This document shows, piece by piece, positions 1 through 9,124 of a DNA stretch of 36,767 nt. Each line of letters starts with the position of its first letter. Within the stretch, counting starts at the first letter, position 1. This DNA is from Chitinophagaceae bacterium (lineage in GTDB: Bacteria; Bacteroidota; Bacteroidia; Chitinophagales; Chitinophagaceae), in contig JAICPX010000003.1 in assembly GCA_025929635.1 (NCBI GenBank), positions 1 to 36,767 on the forward strand, read 5' to 3'. Under the pieces are notes generated by a model. That model was not told the origin of the DNA. It did not search any database and saw only the letters and a program-made list of their open reading frames with translations. Made by a program: the position numbers and the translations under genes.

Positions 1-2
1 AT

Positions 3-131
3 CTGGAATTAGCGGTTGACTTTTTCAACAAGGCAATTGAACTGGACAACAAGTTTGCTCTCGCTTACGCGGATGCTGCAATTGCATATTACTATCTGGA
101 TATTTTTAAAGCTGTCGATCTTTTCTATTAA
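3..131 (+). pseudogene. Fragment of TPR-repeat protein (LELAVDFFNKAIELDNKFALAYADAAIAYYYLDIF...), truncated
   Basis: Frame 3 translation gives a TPR-like helix pair, then a stop at 129-131 shortly after the recognisable repeat; 5' part lies outside window. Confidence 0.5.
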
Positions 132-359
132 TTCTTCGGTTTCTTTTTGACAATGCTCACAATCCGGACTAAACAAAATGAGGAATAGCGGCTTGTTCTT
201 TTTAAGATCTTTATCTGTAAAAATTGTAGTGCTATCGGTCAATAATAATTTCAGAGGTGGCACCGTGGGAAATCTTTTATAAGGCGGATCTGGTTGTGCT
301 TGCGCCAGTGTGGTTAACGCAACAGAACATAAAAGAAAGGATAGGAATCCGGTTTTCAT
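9..359 (-). CDS. Secreted thioredoxin-fold protein (CxxC in SPDCEHC), apparently truncated at the C-terminus
   Basis: ORF with signal peptide and LFSPDCEHCQKE motif; last ~25 residues are antisense to the TPR fragment and do not look like a thioredoxin fold. Confidence 0.6.
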   Translation of the reverse strand: MKTGFLSFLLCSVALTTLAQAQPDPPYKRFPTVPPLKLLLTDSTTIFTDKDLKKNKPLFLILFSPDCEHCQKETEELIEKIDSFKNIQIVICNCSIRVSESKLVVQFNCLVEKVNR

Positions 360-427
360 TATTCAAAGAAACATTATTTCCTTCAACGTATACACAAGCC
401 AGGCTGCAGATAACTTTCCCTTCACAC

Positions 428-458
428 TTTGTCATAAGACGGTGTAACCTTATCTTTG
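428..458 (+). promoter_or_regulatory. Bacteroidota-type promoter of efp (TTTG-N19-TATCTTTG)
   Basis: TTTG at 428-431, TATCTTTG at 451-458, 19-nt spacer, 34 nt before efp ATG. Confidence 0.65.
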
Positions 459-492
459 CGGCCTCAAATTTATTTACAGCAAAGCTTAAAAA

Positions 493-1056
493 ATGGCAAC
501 AACAGCAGATATCAGCCGCGGCATGATCATAAATCTGGACGGCAGTCTTTACAGTGTAGTTGAATTTGGTGAAAATAAAACTGCACGTGCGGCGGCCAAG
601 GTCTGGGCAAAACTGAAAGGTGTTGACAACAACCGAAGCATCGAAAAAACATGGAATTCAGGTGACACCATTTACCCGGTCCGTGTAGAGAAACGGACTT
701 ACCAGTTCTTATATAAAGACGATACCGGTTACAATTTCATGGATAGTGAATCTTTTGAACAAATTGCCCTACAGGAGGAAACCATTGATGCTCCACAGTA
801 TTTAAAGGAGGGACAGGAAGTCGGTATTTTGATCAATACCGAGAATGACCAGGTACTTGGTGCCGAACTTCCCGATAAGATCACATTACAGATCACGTAT
901 TGTGAACCGGGAGTGCGTGGGGATACTGCAACAAGAACTTTAAAGCCGGCAACATTAGAAACCGGCGCTACTGTCGGTGTTCCTCTTTTTGTAAATGAAG
1001 GTGAGCTCATTCGTGTAAATACAAAGACGGGTGAATACGTTGAAAGAGTAAAATAG
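493..1056 (+). CDS. efp: Translation elongation factor P
   Basis: 187 aa, full-length EF-P similarity (EPGVRGDTATRTLKPATLETGA, VPLFVNEGELIRVNTKTGEYVERVK). Confidence 0.95.
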   Translation: MATTADISRGMIINLDGSLYSVVEFGENKTARAAAKVWAKLKGVDNNRSIEKTWNSGDTIYPVRVEKRTYQFLYKDDTGYNFMDSESFEQIALQEETIDAPQYLKEGQEVGILINTENDQVLGAELPDKITLQITYCEPGVRGDTATRTLKPATLETGATVGVPLFVNEGELIRVNTKTGEYVERVK

Positions 1057-1079
1057 TATTTTAGAAATTCATGAAATTT

Positions 1080-1110
1080 GCCTGAAATCGGCCTGATTTC
1101 GGGCATTTTT
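1080..1110 (+). terminator. Rho-independent terminator of efp
   Basis: gcctgaaatc-ggcct-gatttcgggc stem followed by atttttat. Confidence 0.7.
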
Positions 1111-1254
1111 ATGTGATTTTGCCCCGATTTTGGCCAAAACTTAGTAAAAACCTGGGTTTTCCGGTTTTGATTTCCCTATCTTAGCCAACCCTTAACTTCA
1201 CCACCGAAGCTCAGCGATCCAATCTTCGGGTAAAACTAACTTAAATTGAAAAAC

Positions 1255-1752
1255 ATGGACTTCAAGCAGATTCAGGAGTTGATCAAAATGGTCAACAAAT
1301 CAAATATTGGTGAGCTGACTGTTGAAATGAAGGATTTCAGGGTTACAATAAAGCAGAAGGAAGATAAGATTCAGCAAATCGTCAGTTCCCCCGTCCATTC
1401 GACACCGGCCATGTCTCACATGCACCACGTTCCCGCACATACATCTGCACCGCCGGCTACAATACCTGCGACCATAGACACAAAGAAAGAAACTCCTGTT
1501 ACCCTGAGTAATACCATTACCATTAAGAGCCCGATGATCGGTACATTTTATCGTAAGGCTGGCCCCGACAAACCAAATTTTGTGGAAGTAGGAGATGAGA
1601 TCATTCCAGGCAAGGTGATCTGTATTATCGAAGCCATGAAGCTCTTTAACGAAATAGAAAGTGAAGTAAAAGGAAGAATTGTAAAGGTCCTGGTAGAGGA
1701 TGCATCACCCGTGGAGTATGATCAGCCGTTGTTCCTGGTGGAGCCAGCATAA
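1255..1752 (+). CDS. accB: Acetyl-CoA carboxylase biotin carboxyl carrier protein
   Basis: C-terminal biotinyl domain with EAMK(L) motif; N-terminal MDFKQIQELIKMVNKSNIGEL; ORF can extend to TTG at 1246. Confidence 0.95.
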   Translation: MDFKQIQELIKMVNKSNIGELTVEMKDFRVTIKQKEDKIQQIVSSPVHSTPAMSHMHHVPAHTSAPPATIPATIDTKKETPVTLSNTITIKSPMIGTFYRKAGPDKPNFVEVGDEIIPGKVICIIEAMKLFNEIESEVKGRIVKVLVEDASPVEYDQPLFLVEPA

Positions 1753-1770
1753 TTCAAAACTCTTTTGAAT
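1752..1770. repeat. Perfect short hairpin attcaaaa-ctc-ttttgaat in the accB-accC gap
   Basis: Directly visible inverted repeat between the two CDSs. Confidence 0.6.
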
Positions 1771-1799
1771 TATTAATTATTCATTATTAATTACTAATT

Positions 1800-3137
1800 G
1801 TGTTCAAGAAAGTACTAATTGCAAATAGAGGAGAGATTGCCCTTCGTGTTATCAGAACTTGCCGGGAAATGGGTATTAAAACAGTTGCTGTCTATTCCAC
1901 TGCGGATCGCGATAGTTTACATGTAAGATTTGCCGATGAAGCGGTTTGTATTGGTAAACCACAAAGCAGTGATTCATATCTCAATATTCCTCACCTGATG
2001 TCTGCGGCTGAAATAACCAATGCAGATGCGATACACCCCGGCTATGGTTTTTTAGCAGAGAATGCAAAGTTTGCTCAAATATGTGCTGATCACCAGATTA
2101 AATTTATTGGACCGACCCCTGATATGATCAATGCAATGGGAGATAAGATCACCGCAAAAGAAACCATGATCAAAGCAGGTGTCCCTGTTGTTCCCGGTGG
2201 CGAAGGTTTATTGGAAAGTCTAGAAGAAGCAAAAGGTTTGGCTAAGAGCATGAGTTACCCAGTGATATTAAAAGCAACTGCCGGGGGTGGTGGAAAAGGT
2301 ATGCGTATCGTTTGGGAAGAAGGCGAAATGGAAAGAGCGTACAACACGGCCAGGGCAGAAGCGGGTGCGGCTTTTAAGAACGATGGCATCTACATGGAAA
2401 AATTTGTAGAGGAACCAAGACATATCGAGATACAGGTTGCGGGTGATCAGTATGGAAATGTTTGTCACCTTAGTGAAAGAGATTGTTCAATCCAGCGTCG
2501 TCATCAGAAACTGGTTGAGGAATCACCTTCTCCATTTATGACCGATGAGCTGCGCCAGAAAATGGGCGATGCAGCAAAGAAGGCAGCAGGAGCTATCAGT
2601 TATGAAAGTGTCGGGACGATCGAATTCCTTGTTGATAAGCATCGCAATTTTTATTTCATGGAAATGAACACCCGTATCCAGGTTGAGCATTGCGTTACCG
2701 AAGAGGTCATCAATTTTGACCTGATCAAAGAACAATTAAAGATAGCAATGGGTGAAAGGATAAGTGGTAAAGATTATATTCCACAGGGACATGCGATCGA
2801 GTGTCGCATCAATGCAGAGGATCCTTATAATGATTTTCGTCCTTCCCCGGGAAAAATAACTGTCCTGCACACCCCTGGTGGACACGGCGTTCGTGTTGAC
2901 AGTCATGTGTACGCAGGTTATGTCATTCCGCCGTTTTATGATTCAATGATCGGTAAACTAATCACAATTGCCCGTACACGTAACGAAGCGATCGATACTA
3001 TGTACCGGGCATTAAGCGAATATGTAATAGAAGGAGTAAAAACAACGATCCCATTTCACTTACAGCTAATGCAGGACGAACGTTTCCGAAGCGGCGATTT
3101 TAATACAAAGTTTTTGGAAGGGTTTCATCTCAGATGA
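1800..3137 (+). CDS. accC: Acetyl-CoA carboxylase biotin carboxylase subunit
   Basis: 445 aa, [46 protein letters not shown] start. Confidence 0.97.
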   Translation: MFKKVLIANRGEIALRVIRTCREMGIKTVAVYSTADRDSLHVRFADEAVCIGKPQSSDSYLNIPHLMSAAEITNADAIHPGYGFLAENAKFAQICADHQIKFIGPTPDMINAMGDKITAKETMIKAGVPVVPGGEGLLESLEEAKGLAKSMSYPVILKATAGGGGKGMRIVWEEGEMERAYNTARAEAGAAFKNDGIYMEKFVEEPRHIEIQVAGDQYGNVCHLSERDCSIQRRHQKLVEESPSPFMTDELRQKMGDAAKKAAGAISYESVGTIEFLVDKHRNFYFMEMNTRIQVEHCVTEEVINFDLIKEQLKIAMGERISGKDYIPQGHAIECRINAEDPYNDFRPSPGKITVLHTPGGHGVRVDSHVYAGYVIPPFYDSMIGKLITIARTRNEAIDTMYRALSEYVIEGVKTTIPFHLQLMQDERFRSGDFNTKFLEGFHLR

Positions 3138-3220
3138 CTTACGAGGCCGACTTACTGAATGAATTTTCAACCATAGGAATGTATGGCCGAAGCAATCCCC
3201 TCAATTCTTTTGATTTAGAT
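3135..3220. repeat. Copy 1 of ~85-bp direct repeat (acgaggccg...tgaattttcaacc...ggccgaagcaatcccctcaa)
   Basis: Aligns with 3401-3490 with few mismatches. Confidence 0.8.
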
Positions 3221-3271
3221 ACGGGCAATGATGACGGGCAATGATGACGGGCAATGATGACGGGCAATAAT
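3221..3271. repeat. 13-bp tandem repeat acgggcaatgatg x ~3.9
   Basis: Directly visible tandem copies, last one degenerate. Confidence 0.95.
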
Positions 3272-3400
3272 TTTTTTATAATTTTCATAATCACAAGCTC
3301 CAAACTGTACTTTTAAGCCCTTTTCAAATACAGCTCTTAGTTCCCCTGTTTTCTGCGCACGAATTAACCTGTCTCCAACTATTGAATGGAGGCGCATACT

Positions 3401-3490
3401 CGTCATTACGAGGCCGTCTTACTATATGAATTTTCAACCGCAGGAATATAAGGCCGAAGCAATCCCCTCAAATAGGTTTTGATTTATATA
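3401..3490. repeat. Copy 2 of ~85-bp direct repeat
   Basis: cgtcattacgaggccgtcttactatatgaattttcaaccgcaggaatataaggccgaagcaatcccctcaa. Confidence 0.8.
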
Positions 3491-3520
3491 CCAGCTTCAG
3501 TAATGCTTATCGGCTTCCCT

Positions 3521-3535
3521 CTCGCCTCAGGCGAG
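3521..3535. repeat. Perfect palindrome ctcgcct-c-aggcgag
   Basis: Directly visible. Confidence 0.7.
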
Positions 3536-3557
3536 ATCACTTCATCGTTCCGTAATC

Positions 3558-4040
3558 CTATTCGGCGTTTAGCACTTTATGAATACACCTGGTATATCGA
3601 TCATAAATTATATTGTTTGAAACGTGATTAAGTAAAAGTGATACCAGGGGACCGAGAATCAGGGAGACTAACGCCAGGTATAAATTACTTTCCGCTATAA
3701 AAACCCCAAGGACGCCGCCTGTAAATGTCATAAAGAAAACGAGAAATAGTCCAAGACTTGTCGAGGGTTTAGTTTCAATAATTGTTGTTCCTTGCTGTCC
3801 TTTTTTTATAGATCCTCGCAATAAAGCACTGAATCGAATAACGTTTCTCCGGCCAAAAGAAACGGGACTGATGATAAAAAAAGTATTAGTCAAAAAGTAG
3901 CCCCTGATATCACGTATTCCCCAAAATGAAATTTTCTTTTGAAATATAGATGCAAGCTTATCTTGAATGATGTCTATCGATTTATTATACACGTAAATTC
4001 TGGCGGGGGGATTGAAAAATTCGATTAAAAGCTTTTTCAT
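3558..4040 (-). CDS. Hypothetical membrane protein
   Basis: 160 aa with two hydrophobic segments near the C-terminus. Confidence 0.6.
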   Translation of the reverse strand: MKKLLIEFFNPPARIYVYNKSIDIIQDKLASIFQKKISFWGIRDIRGYFLTNTFFIISPVSFGRRNVIRFSALLRGSIKKGQQGTTIIETKPSTSLGLFLVFFMTFTGGVLGVFIAESNLYLALVSLILGPLVSLLLNHVSNNIIYDRYTRCIHKVLNAE

Positions 4041-4124
4041 TTTCTCTTTAGGTTCAATAAATGGTTTGATGGACAGGGTTAATGCATAAAATGAACTGAT
4101 CTTATTTGTTTTCGTGCCTACGAG

Positions 4125-4499
4125 TCACGAACCCATCTTAAAATGCGGGTTATAGATCAAACCAATGATATTTCCCCAGGGATCTTTCACTCTCGCTACA
4201 ATAATATCACCTCCCACTTCATTAGGTTTTTCATATTCAATTGCTCCTGACTCAATGAATCTGTCGTATTCTTTATGTATGTCCTCTACACCCCAGTACG
4301 CAACAACGCTTTCTTTTTTATCTGTAACAGGTACCTCTTCGGGTTGAAGCCCAAGTTCAAATCCTCCGATCTGAAAACCAACATAAAAAGGCTGATCAAA
4401 ATATGGCAGTGTTTCAAATACGGTTGCATACCATTTTTTCGCAGCATTAATGCTGCTGACTCTATAGATCGCGGTTCTTAGACCAGCTATTTTGCTCAT
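4125..4499 (-). CDS. VOC/glyoxalase family protein
   Basis: 124 aa; YRVSSINAAKKWY...FQIGGFELGL...VKDPWGNIIGLIYNP pattern. Confidence 0.85.
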   Translation of the reverse strand: MSKIAGLRTAIYRVSSINAAKKWYATVFETLPYFDQPFYVGFQIGGFELGLQPEEVPVTDKKESVVAYWGVEDIHKEYDRFIESGAIEYEKPNEVGGDIIVARVKDPWGNIIGLIYNPHFKMGS

Positions 4500-4608
4500 G
4501 GTTTTGGATTTGATTAGCTGTCTTAAAAATACAATAATATGATCTTAGCAAGTTTCGGGTTGTCAATGCTCATCAGCTCCCGGAATTTTACAGCATAAAT
4601 TTAATACA

Positions 4609-5097
4609 ATGAGCAAATTCAAAATTGTTCCTTTGAGCAAAGAATATGCAGCAAAGCTGCGTAGTGAAAGAAAAGATGACTTCGGTAACGAGATAATTGA
4701 ACAAATGGCGACAGCAAAAGGGCCCTGCAGGGTATCTTTAAAGCCGTTTAAAGTGGGAGAGGATGTAAGACTCTTATTATCTCACAGTCCATTTGAAGAA
4801 CAGAATATATTTAATCAACCTGGCCCGATATTCATCAGTAAGGAAGAAGTTGAACCATACAGTGATATTCATCGGTTTCCTGCTGAACTAAAAAATAACA
4901 AGGAAAGTTTTCCGCTGTCACTGATCGGTTATTGCAAAAAGCAGAACATGATCTTTACCCGGTTGGTTGGGGATGAGGATGTGGACCTTTTAATTGAAAG
5001 AATATTTAATGAGCATCCTAAAGTCGAGTACCTGCATGTTAGAAATTCAGAAGCCTGTTGTTACATCTGTAAAGTTGAAAGATTCAATGAAGTGTAA
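4609..5097 (+). CDS. DUF1203-like protein
   Basis: 162 aa; CRVSLKPFKVGEDVRLLLSHSPF...GPIFI. Confidence 0.75.
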   Translation: MSKFKIVPLSKEYAAKLRSERKDDFGNEIIEQMATAKGPCRVSLKPFKVGEDVRLLLSHSPFEEQNIFNQPGPIFISKEEVEPYSDIHRFPAELKNNKESFPLSLIGYCKKQNMIFTRLVGDEDVDLLIERIFNEHPKVEYLHVRNSEACCYICKVERFNEV

Positions 5098-5109
5098 ACA
5101 ATACGGACA

Positions 5110-5523
5110 TTACCCGGTCATTCTTTTCTTATATGTTGCCAACGCGCTTTCGATTAGTTGTTTAAGCGCAGCCGATCGTAGCTGATCTTTTGATCTTATT
5201 TCAACATAACGTGAGTATTTTCCTGTTCCTTTCAATAAGTTATTGGGATCAGGCAGGTCAACTCCTTTATAAAAACCGAGTTTTACTCCTTTTTTAGATG
5301 GTATGATGGTACAGATCATTTCTGCATATGTCTGACCATAGCAATAGGCGATCATTTTTGCGGGCATATCAATTTGCTCAGTAATCCCCGGAAGATTCTC
5401 CATAAGTACCTTACGTAGTTGTAGTGCATTCGAAACAACCTCTTCACTATAACCTGAAAGAAACCCGTCAATTTTTTTATTTGCTACCATGAATTGATTT
5501 ACAGCTGCCTGTTTGAGTTGCAA
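5110..5523 (-). CDS. DUF1801-like protein
   Basis: 137 aa; IDGFLSGYSEEVVSNALQLRKVLMENLPGITEQIDMPAKMIAY. Confidence 0.7.
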   Translation of the reverse strand: MQLKQAAVNQFMVANKKIDGFLSGYSEEVVSNALQLRKVLMENLPGITEQIDMPAKMIAYCYGQTYAEMICTIIPSKKGVKLGFYKGVDLPDPNNLLKGTGKYSRYVEIRSKDQLRSAALKQLIESALATYKKRMTG

Positions 5524-5864
5524 TACGAATGGACTTTTTCAATATAACCTCTTCCATCGAATCTATAGACATCACAAGAGTAAACGATGTTTACAGTTTT
5601 TGATCCGCGGATGAATTCTGCGCGGCCATAAATAGCTACCTTATCGCCATCTTCTAAAATCCCGAATGTTTCAAATTTTGTAGTGATCGACTTAAAATAG
5701 TCCCCGACTTTTCGTGTGAATTCCATAACGGGTTTTTTCCCCGAAATAACTTTTTTCTCTTCATAAATATTCCATACAATATCTTCTGATAAGTAGTTTT
5801 CAACTTCATCAAACTTTCCTGCTGAAAAAAGTAGTGCGATTTCTTTTGGTTCTTTGTTATTCAT
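5499..5864 (-). CDS. SnoaL/NTF2-like nuclear transport factor 2 fold protein
   Basis: 121 aa; SAGKFDEVENYLSEDIVWNIYEEKKVISGKKPVMEF. Confidence 0.7.
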   Translation of the reverse strand: MNNKEPKEIALLFSAGKFDEVENYLSEDIVWNIYEEKKVISGKKPVMEFTRKVGDYFKSITTKFETFGILEDGDKVAIYGRAEFIRGSKTVNIVYSCDVYRFDGRGYIEKVHSYCNSNRQL

Positions 5865-5879
5865 GCTAATTGATTTCTA

Positions 5880-6713
5880 TTAATTTTTCCTTTCCATTTT
5901 TGATAAATCAAGGCTAATACCGATCGAGGCATTAAGATTTCTTGCTACAAGATTCGTTGAATTTCCAAATGGATCGCTGCAAAATGTAAAGCCGCCATCA
6001 AGATAAACCCATTCCAGGTTTTTGAAAGTAACCTGAAGATTCCATGCAGGTTCGATAAAGAGCAAAGTTTTCCCGGGAAGTATATTGAGATCAAGGTATT
6101 CTAATTCATCTGCAGTATAAGAAGTTACCGGATTCGCATAATGCACCCATGAAAGTTTACCTACTAAAGCAGTCCTGAAGTATTTCCCCGCGTAAAAATT
6201 TATTGCTGATTGAAGATACCATTTGGTCAGCTCAGTTTTATAGTATCGGGAGTAAGTAACATTGTTATCGAATCCATTGTCTGTAAAAGCTAGCTTCCCA
6301 AAACCGCCGCCGGCAAATACACTGTACAGAATTGTTTTCTTTTCTGTTATTGGAAAAAGGTATCCAACTCCAAAACTTAGAAGATTGCGGTCATACCTGA
6401 TTGCGGAGCTGTCAAACAGCCCCTGGGTTACCATGTTGGTTACGTCTTTTTCATCCCTTTTAAAATAATCAGCGGTCGCGGCCCAATGGTCACTGAGCGC
6501 ATAACCTGCCTGTATGTCCAGGCCGTCATTGTATTCACTGGTTAATTGATTAGCGTCGCCTCCGGTTGAATAGTAACCGGCAAGCTTCGACTCTCCTTTT
6601 TCTCTGAAATACGGATTGTTTGGCGGCGCAGGTGAATAAACATATCTCGGAGTACGGCAGGAAACGATAATAAAACAGGCAAAAATTAGAAGAATAAGGT
6701 TGTTATTTATCAT
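5880..6713 (-). CDS. Lipoprotein / outer-membrane beta-barrel-like hypothetical protein
   Basis: Lipobox-like IIVSC, alternating aromatic barrel-like strands; ORF extends to 6746 but MINNN start is more likely. Confidence 0.6.
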   Translation of the reverse strand: MINNNLILLIFACFIIVSCRTPRYVYSPAPPNNPYFREKGESKLAGYYSTGGDANQLTSEYNDGLDIQAGYALSDHWAATADYFKRDEKDVTNMVTQGLFDSSAIRYDRNLLSFGVGYLFPITEKKTILYSVFAGGGFGKLAFTDNGFDNNVTYSRYYKTELTKWYLQSAINFYAGKYFRTALVGKLSWVHYANPVTSYTADELEYLDLNILPGKTLLFIEPAWNLQVTFKNLEWVYLDGGFTFCSDPFGNSTNLVARNLNASIGISLDLSKMERKN

Positions 6714-6754
6714 ATTAAAGGCGCGATCAGGTAATAAAGTTACCATGTTGTATT

Positions 6755-6785
6755 AATAAAAAATCCCCCGAACCGATCGGAGGAT
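6755..6785 (-). terminator. Rho-independent terminator of glutamine synthetase III gene
   Basis: On minus strand: atcctccga-tcgg-ttcgggggat followed by T-run. Confidence 0.65.
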
Positions 6786-6827
6786 CCTGACTATTTACTA
6801 TCGACTATTGACTTTGAACTATTCAGT

Positions 6828-9017
6828 CTATCTTAAAAACAACAATTCCCTGTACTTCGGTAAATACCATTCACGATCATCAACCAGCAATTCAAGTTTA
6901 TCAACATGATAACGTACCTGGTCAAAGAATGCGTCTTTTACCTGGCTTTGATACGCAAGCGCTTTTTTTCTTGTATCCGTGATGTTATTGCAAACTTTCC
7001 TGGCTTCGATCATTTTCTCAACAAGATCACTTGTAGAGCTGATATGCTCCGATATTTTTTCCAGGATCTGTTTTTGATTGGCGAATGCTGATTCATTTAA
7101 CCCGGATTCTTTTAATCCCTTGATATTATTTGCCAATAAATTCTGGTACCGGATCGCTGCGGGTAAGATATGACTTGTTGCCAGCTCACCCATGATGCGA
7201 CTTTCGATCTGTACTTTCTTAATATACTTTTCCAGTTCGATCTCATGTCTTGCCTCCAGTTCCTGGTGGGTATAGACATTGTTATTCTCGAAGAGCTTTT
7301 TTGCCTTATCTGTTACCATTGCATCCAGCGCAAGTGGAGTGGTTTTTACATTGGCCAAACCTCGTTTCTCTGCTTCTTTTTCCCATTCCTCGCTATAGTT
7401 GTTTCCTTCGAATTGAATTTTTTCAGCCGCTACAATATATTCCCGGATCACATGCATGATGGCGATCTCTTTCTTTTCACCTTTCTCGACCAGGCCATCG
7501 ACTTCTGATTTGAATTTTCTCAGGGTTGCTGCCATGATTGTATTCAGCACAGTCATTGCATTAGCACAATTGGCAGAGGAGCCCACCGCACGGAATTCGA
7601 ATTTATTTCCCGTAAAGGCGAATGGAGAGGTCCGGTTACGATCAGTATTGTCCAGTAAGAGTTCAGGAATGCTTTTATGAATATCGATCTTGAGCATGCT
7701 TTCATCTGTCTCATCCATTTTTGCAGTGACTCTTTCCTTAAAATCTCTCAGCACTTTTGTCAAATATTCACCAACAAAAACAGAAATAATAGCTGGTGGG
7801 GCTTCATTTGCACCAAGACGATGATCATTTGGTGCTGATGCAATAGACGCTCTTAAAATATCTGCATAATCATGAACCGCCTTGATCGTGTTTACAAAGA
7901 ATGTAAGGAACATCAGGTTTGTTTTTGGCGTTTTACCCGGAGCCAAAAGATTTACACCTGTATCTGTTGCCATACTCCAGTTGTTGTGTTTACCGCTACC
8001 ATTGATCCCGGCAAATGGTTTTTCATGAAGCAGTACTCTCAACTTATGACGACGGGCAACACGATCCATAACATCCATTAAAAGGGAGTTGTGATCAACA
8101 CCCACACTAACTTCCTCGAAGATCGGGGCACATTCAAATTGTGCAGGCGCAACTTCATTATGTCTTGTACGAAGTGGAATCCCGAGTTTATATCCTTCAT
8201 TTTCAAAGTCACGCATAAATGCATATATCCTTTCAGGAATTGACCCGAAATAGTGATCTTCCAATTGCTGGCCTTTTGCGGAACTATGACCATAAACCGT
8301 TCTTCCACACATTACCAGGTCAGGTCTTGCATTATACAAACCTTCATCGATAACAAAATATTCTTGTTCCCATCCTAATGTCGCGGTCACACGGGTTACA
8401 TTCCTGTCAAAATAGTTGCAAACATCAACAGCTGCTTTGTTCAGTGCTTCAAGAGCTTTTAATAGCGGGGCTTTGTAGTCAAGTGATTCGCCGGTATAAG
8501 AAACAAATATTGTTGGAATGCAAAGCGTTTTTCCATGACCTATTTCCATAATAAATGCCGGCGACGAAGGATCCCAGGCCGTATAGCCCCTGGCCTCAAA
8601 AGTTGCGCGCAAACCACCACTTGGAAATGATGAAGCATCAGGCTCCTGTTGTATCAAGGCATCTCCTTCGAATTGTTCTATTGGCGTGCCATCACTTTTA
8701 ATCGTAAAGAATGAATCATGCTTTTCTGCGGTTGTCCCGGTCAATGGTTGAAACCAGTGAGTAAAGTGGGTAACACCTTTTGCTTCGGCCCATGAACGGA
8801 TACCGCTTGCAATTTGATTCGCCATTGCACGGTCAATTTTCTGGCCTGCTTTTATAGAACCAATAAGGCTTTTATATGCTTCATCGCTCAGAAATTCACG
8901 GGCTGTTTTTACATTAAAGACATTTTCGCCAAAAATGGCAGTGATGCGACTTGCATTATCAACGCTTACATCCTGCGTAGCAGACAGATTGTTGATGGCA
9001 TTAAATCGTAATGACAT
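6828..9017 (-). CDS. glnN: Glutamine synthetase type III
   Basis: 729 aa; RATFEARGYTAWDPSSPAFI, NDHRLGANEAPPAIISVF, GS III length and motifs. Confidence 0.95.
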   Translation of the reverse strand: MSLRFNAINNLSATQDVSVDNASRITAIFGENVFNVKTAREFLSDEAYKSLIGSIKAGQKIDRAMANQIASGIRSWAEAKGVTHFTHWFQPLTGTTAEKHDSFFTIKSDGTPIEQFEGDALIQQEPDASSFPSGGLRATFEARGYTAWDPSSPAFIMEIGHGKTLCIPTIFVSYTGESLDYKAPLLKALEALNKAAVDVCNYFDRNVTRVTATLGWEQEYFVIDEGLYNARPDLVMCGRTVYGHSSAKGQQLEDHYFGSIPERIYAFMRDFENEGYKLGIPLRTRHNEVAPAQFECAPIFEEVSVGVDHNSLLMDVMDRVARRHKLRVLLHEKPFAGINGSGKHNNWSMATDTGVNLLAPGKTPKTNLMFLTFFVNTIKAVHDYADILRASIASAPNDHRLGANEAPPAIISVFVGEYLTKVLRDFKERVTAKMDETDESMLKIDIHKSIPELLLDNTDRNRTSPFAFTGNKFEFRAVGSSANCANAMTVLNTIMAATLRKFKSEVDGLVEKGEKKEIAIMHVIREYIVAAEKIQFEGNNYSEEWEKEAEKRGLANVKTTPLALDAMVTDKAKKLFENNNVYTHQELEARHEIELEKYIKKVQIESRIMGELATSHILPAAIRYQNLLANNIKGLKESGLNESAFANQKQILEKISEHISSTSDLVEKMIEARKVCNNITDTRKKALAYQSQVKDAFFDQVRYHVDKLELLVDDREWYLPKYRELLFLR

Positions 9018-9058
9018 GATTATTTGTTTATGCTTTTTTAAATGGGTGTCAAATATAA

Positions 9059-9086
9059 AAGGTAAGCTGTGTACAAAAGCTTACCT
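9059..9086 (-). terminator. Terminator between the two glutamine synthetase genes
   Basis: Perfect 10-bp stem aaggtaagct/agcttacctt with 9-nt loop followed on minus strand by ttat. Confidence 0.6.
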
Positions 9087-9124
9087 TAAAATTTGGTGTA
9101 TAAAATTTTGTAACGACGAATAAC

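Noticed and set aside
257-526. 89-aa + ORF upstream of efp
   Set aside because: Antisense to the thioredoxin-fold signal peptide region and overlaps the efp start; no protein-like pattern
729-1106. 125-aa minus ORF antisense to efp
   Set aside because: Shadow ORF of a strongly conserved gene
3221-3271. Short regular repeats as a CRISPR array
   Set aside because: Units are contiguous 13-mers with no spacers, no Cas genes nearby
7170-7508. 112-aa + ORF inside glnN
   Set aside because: Antisense shadow of GSIII coding sequence
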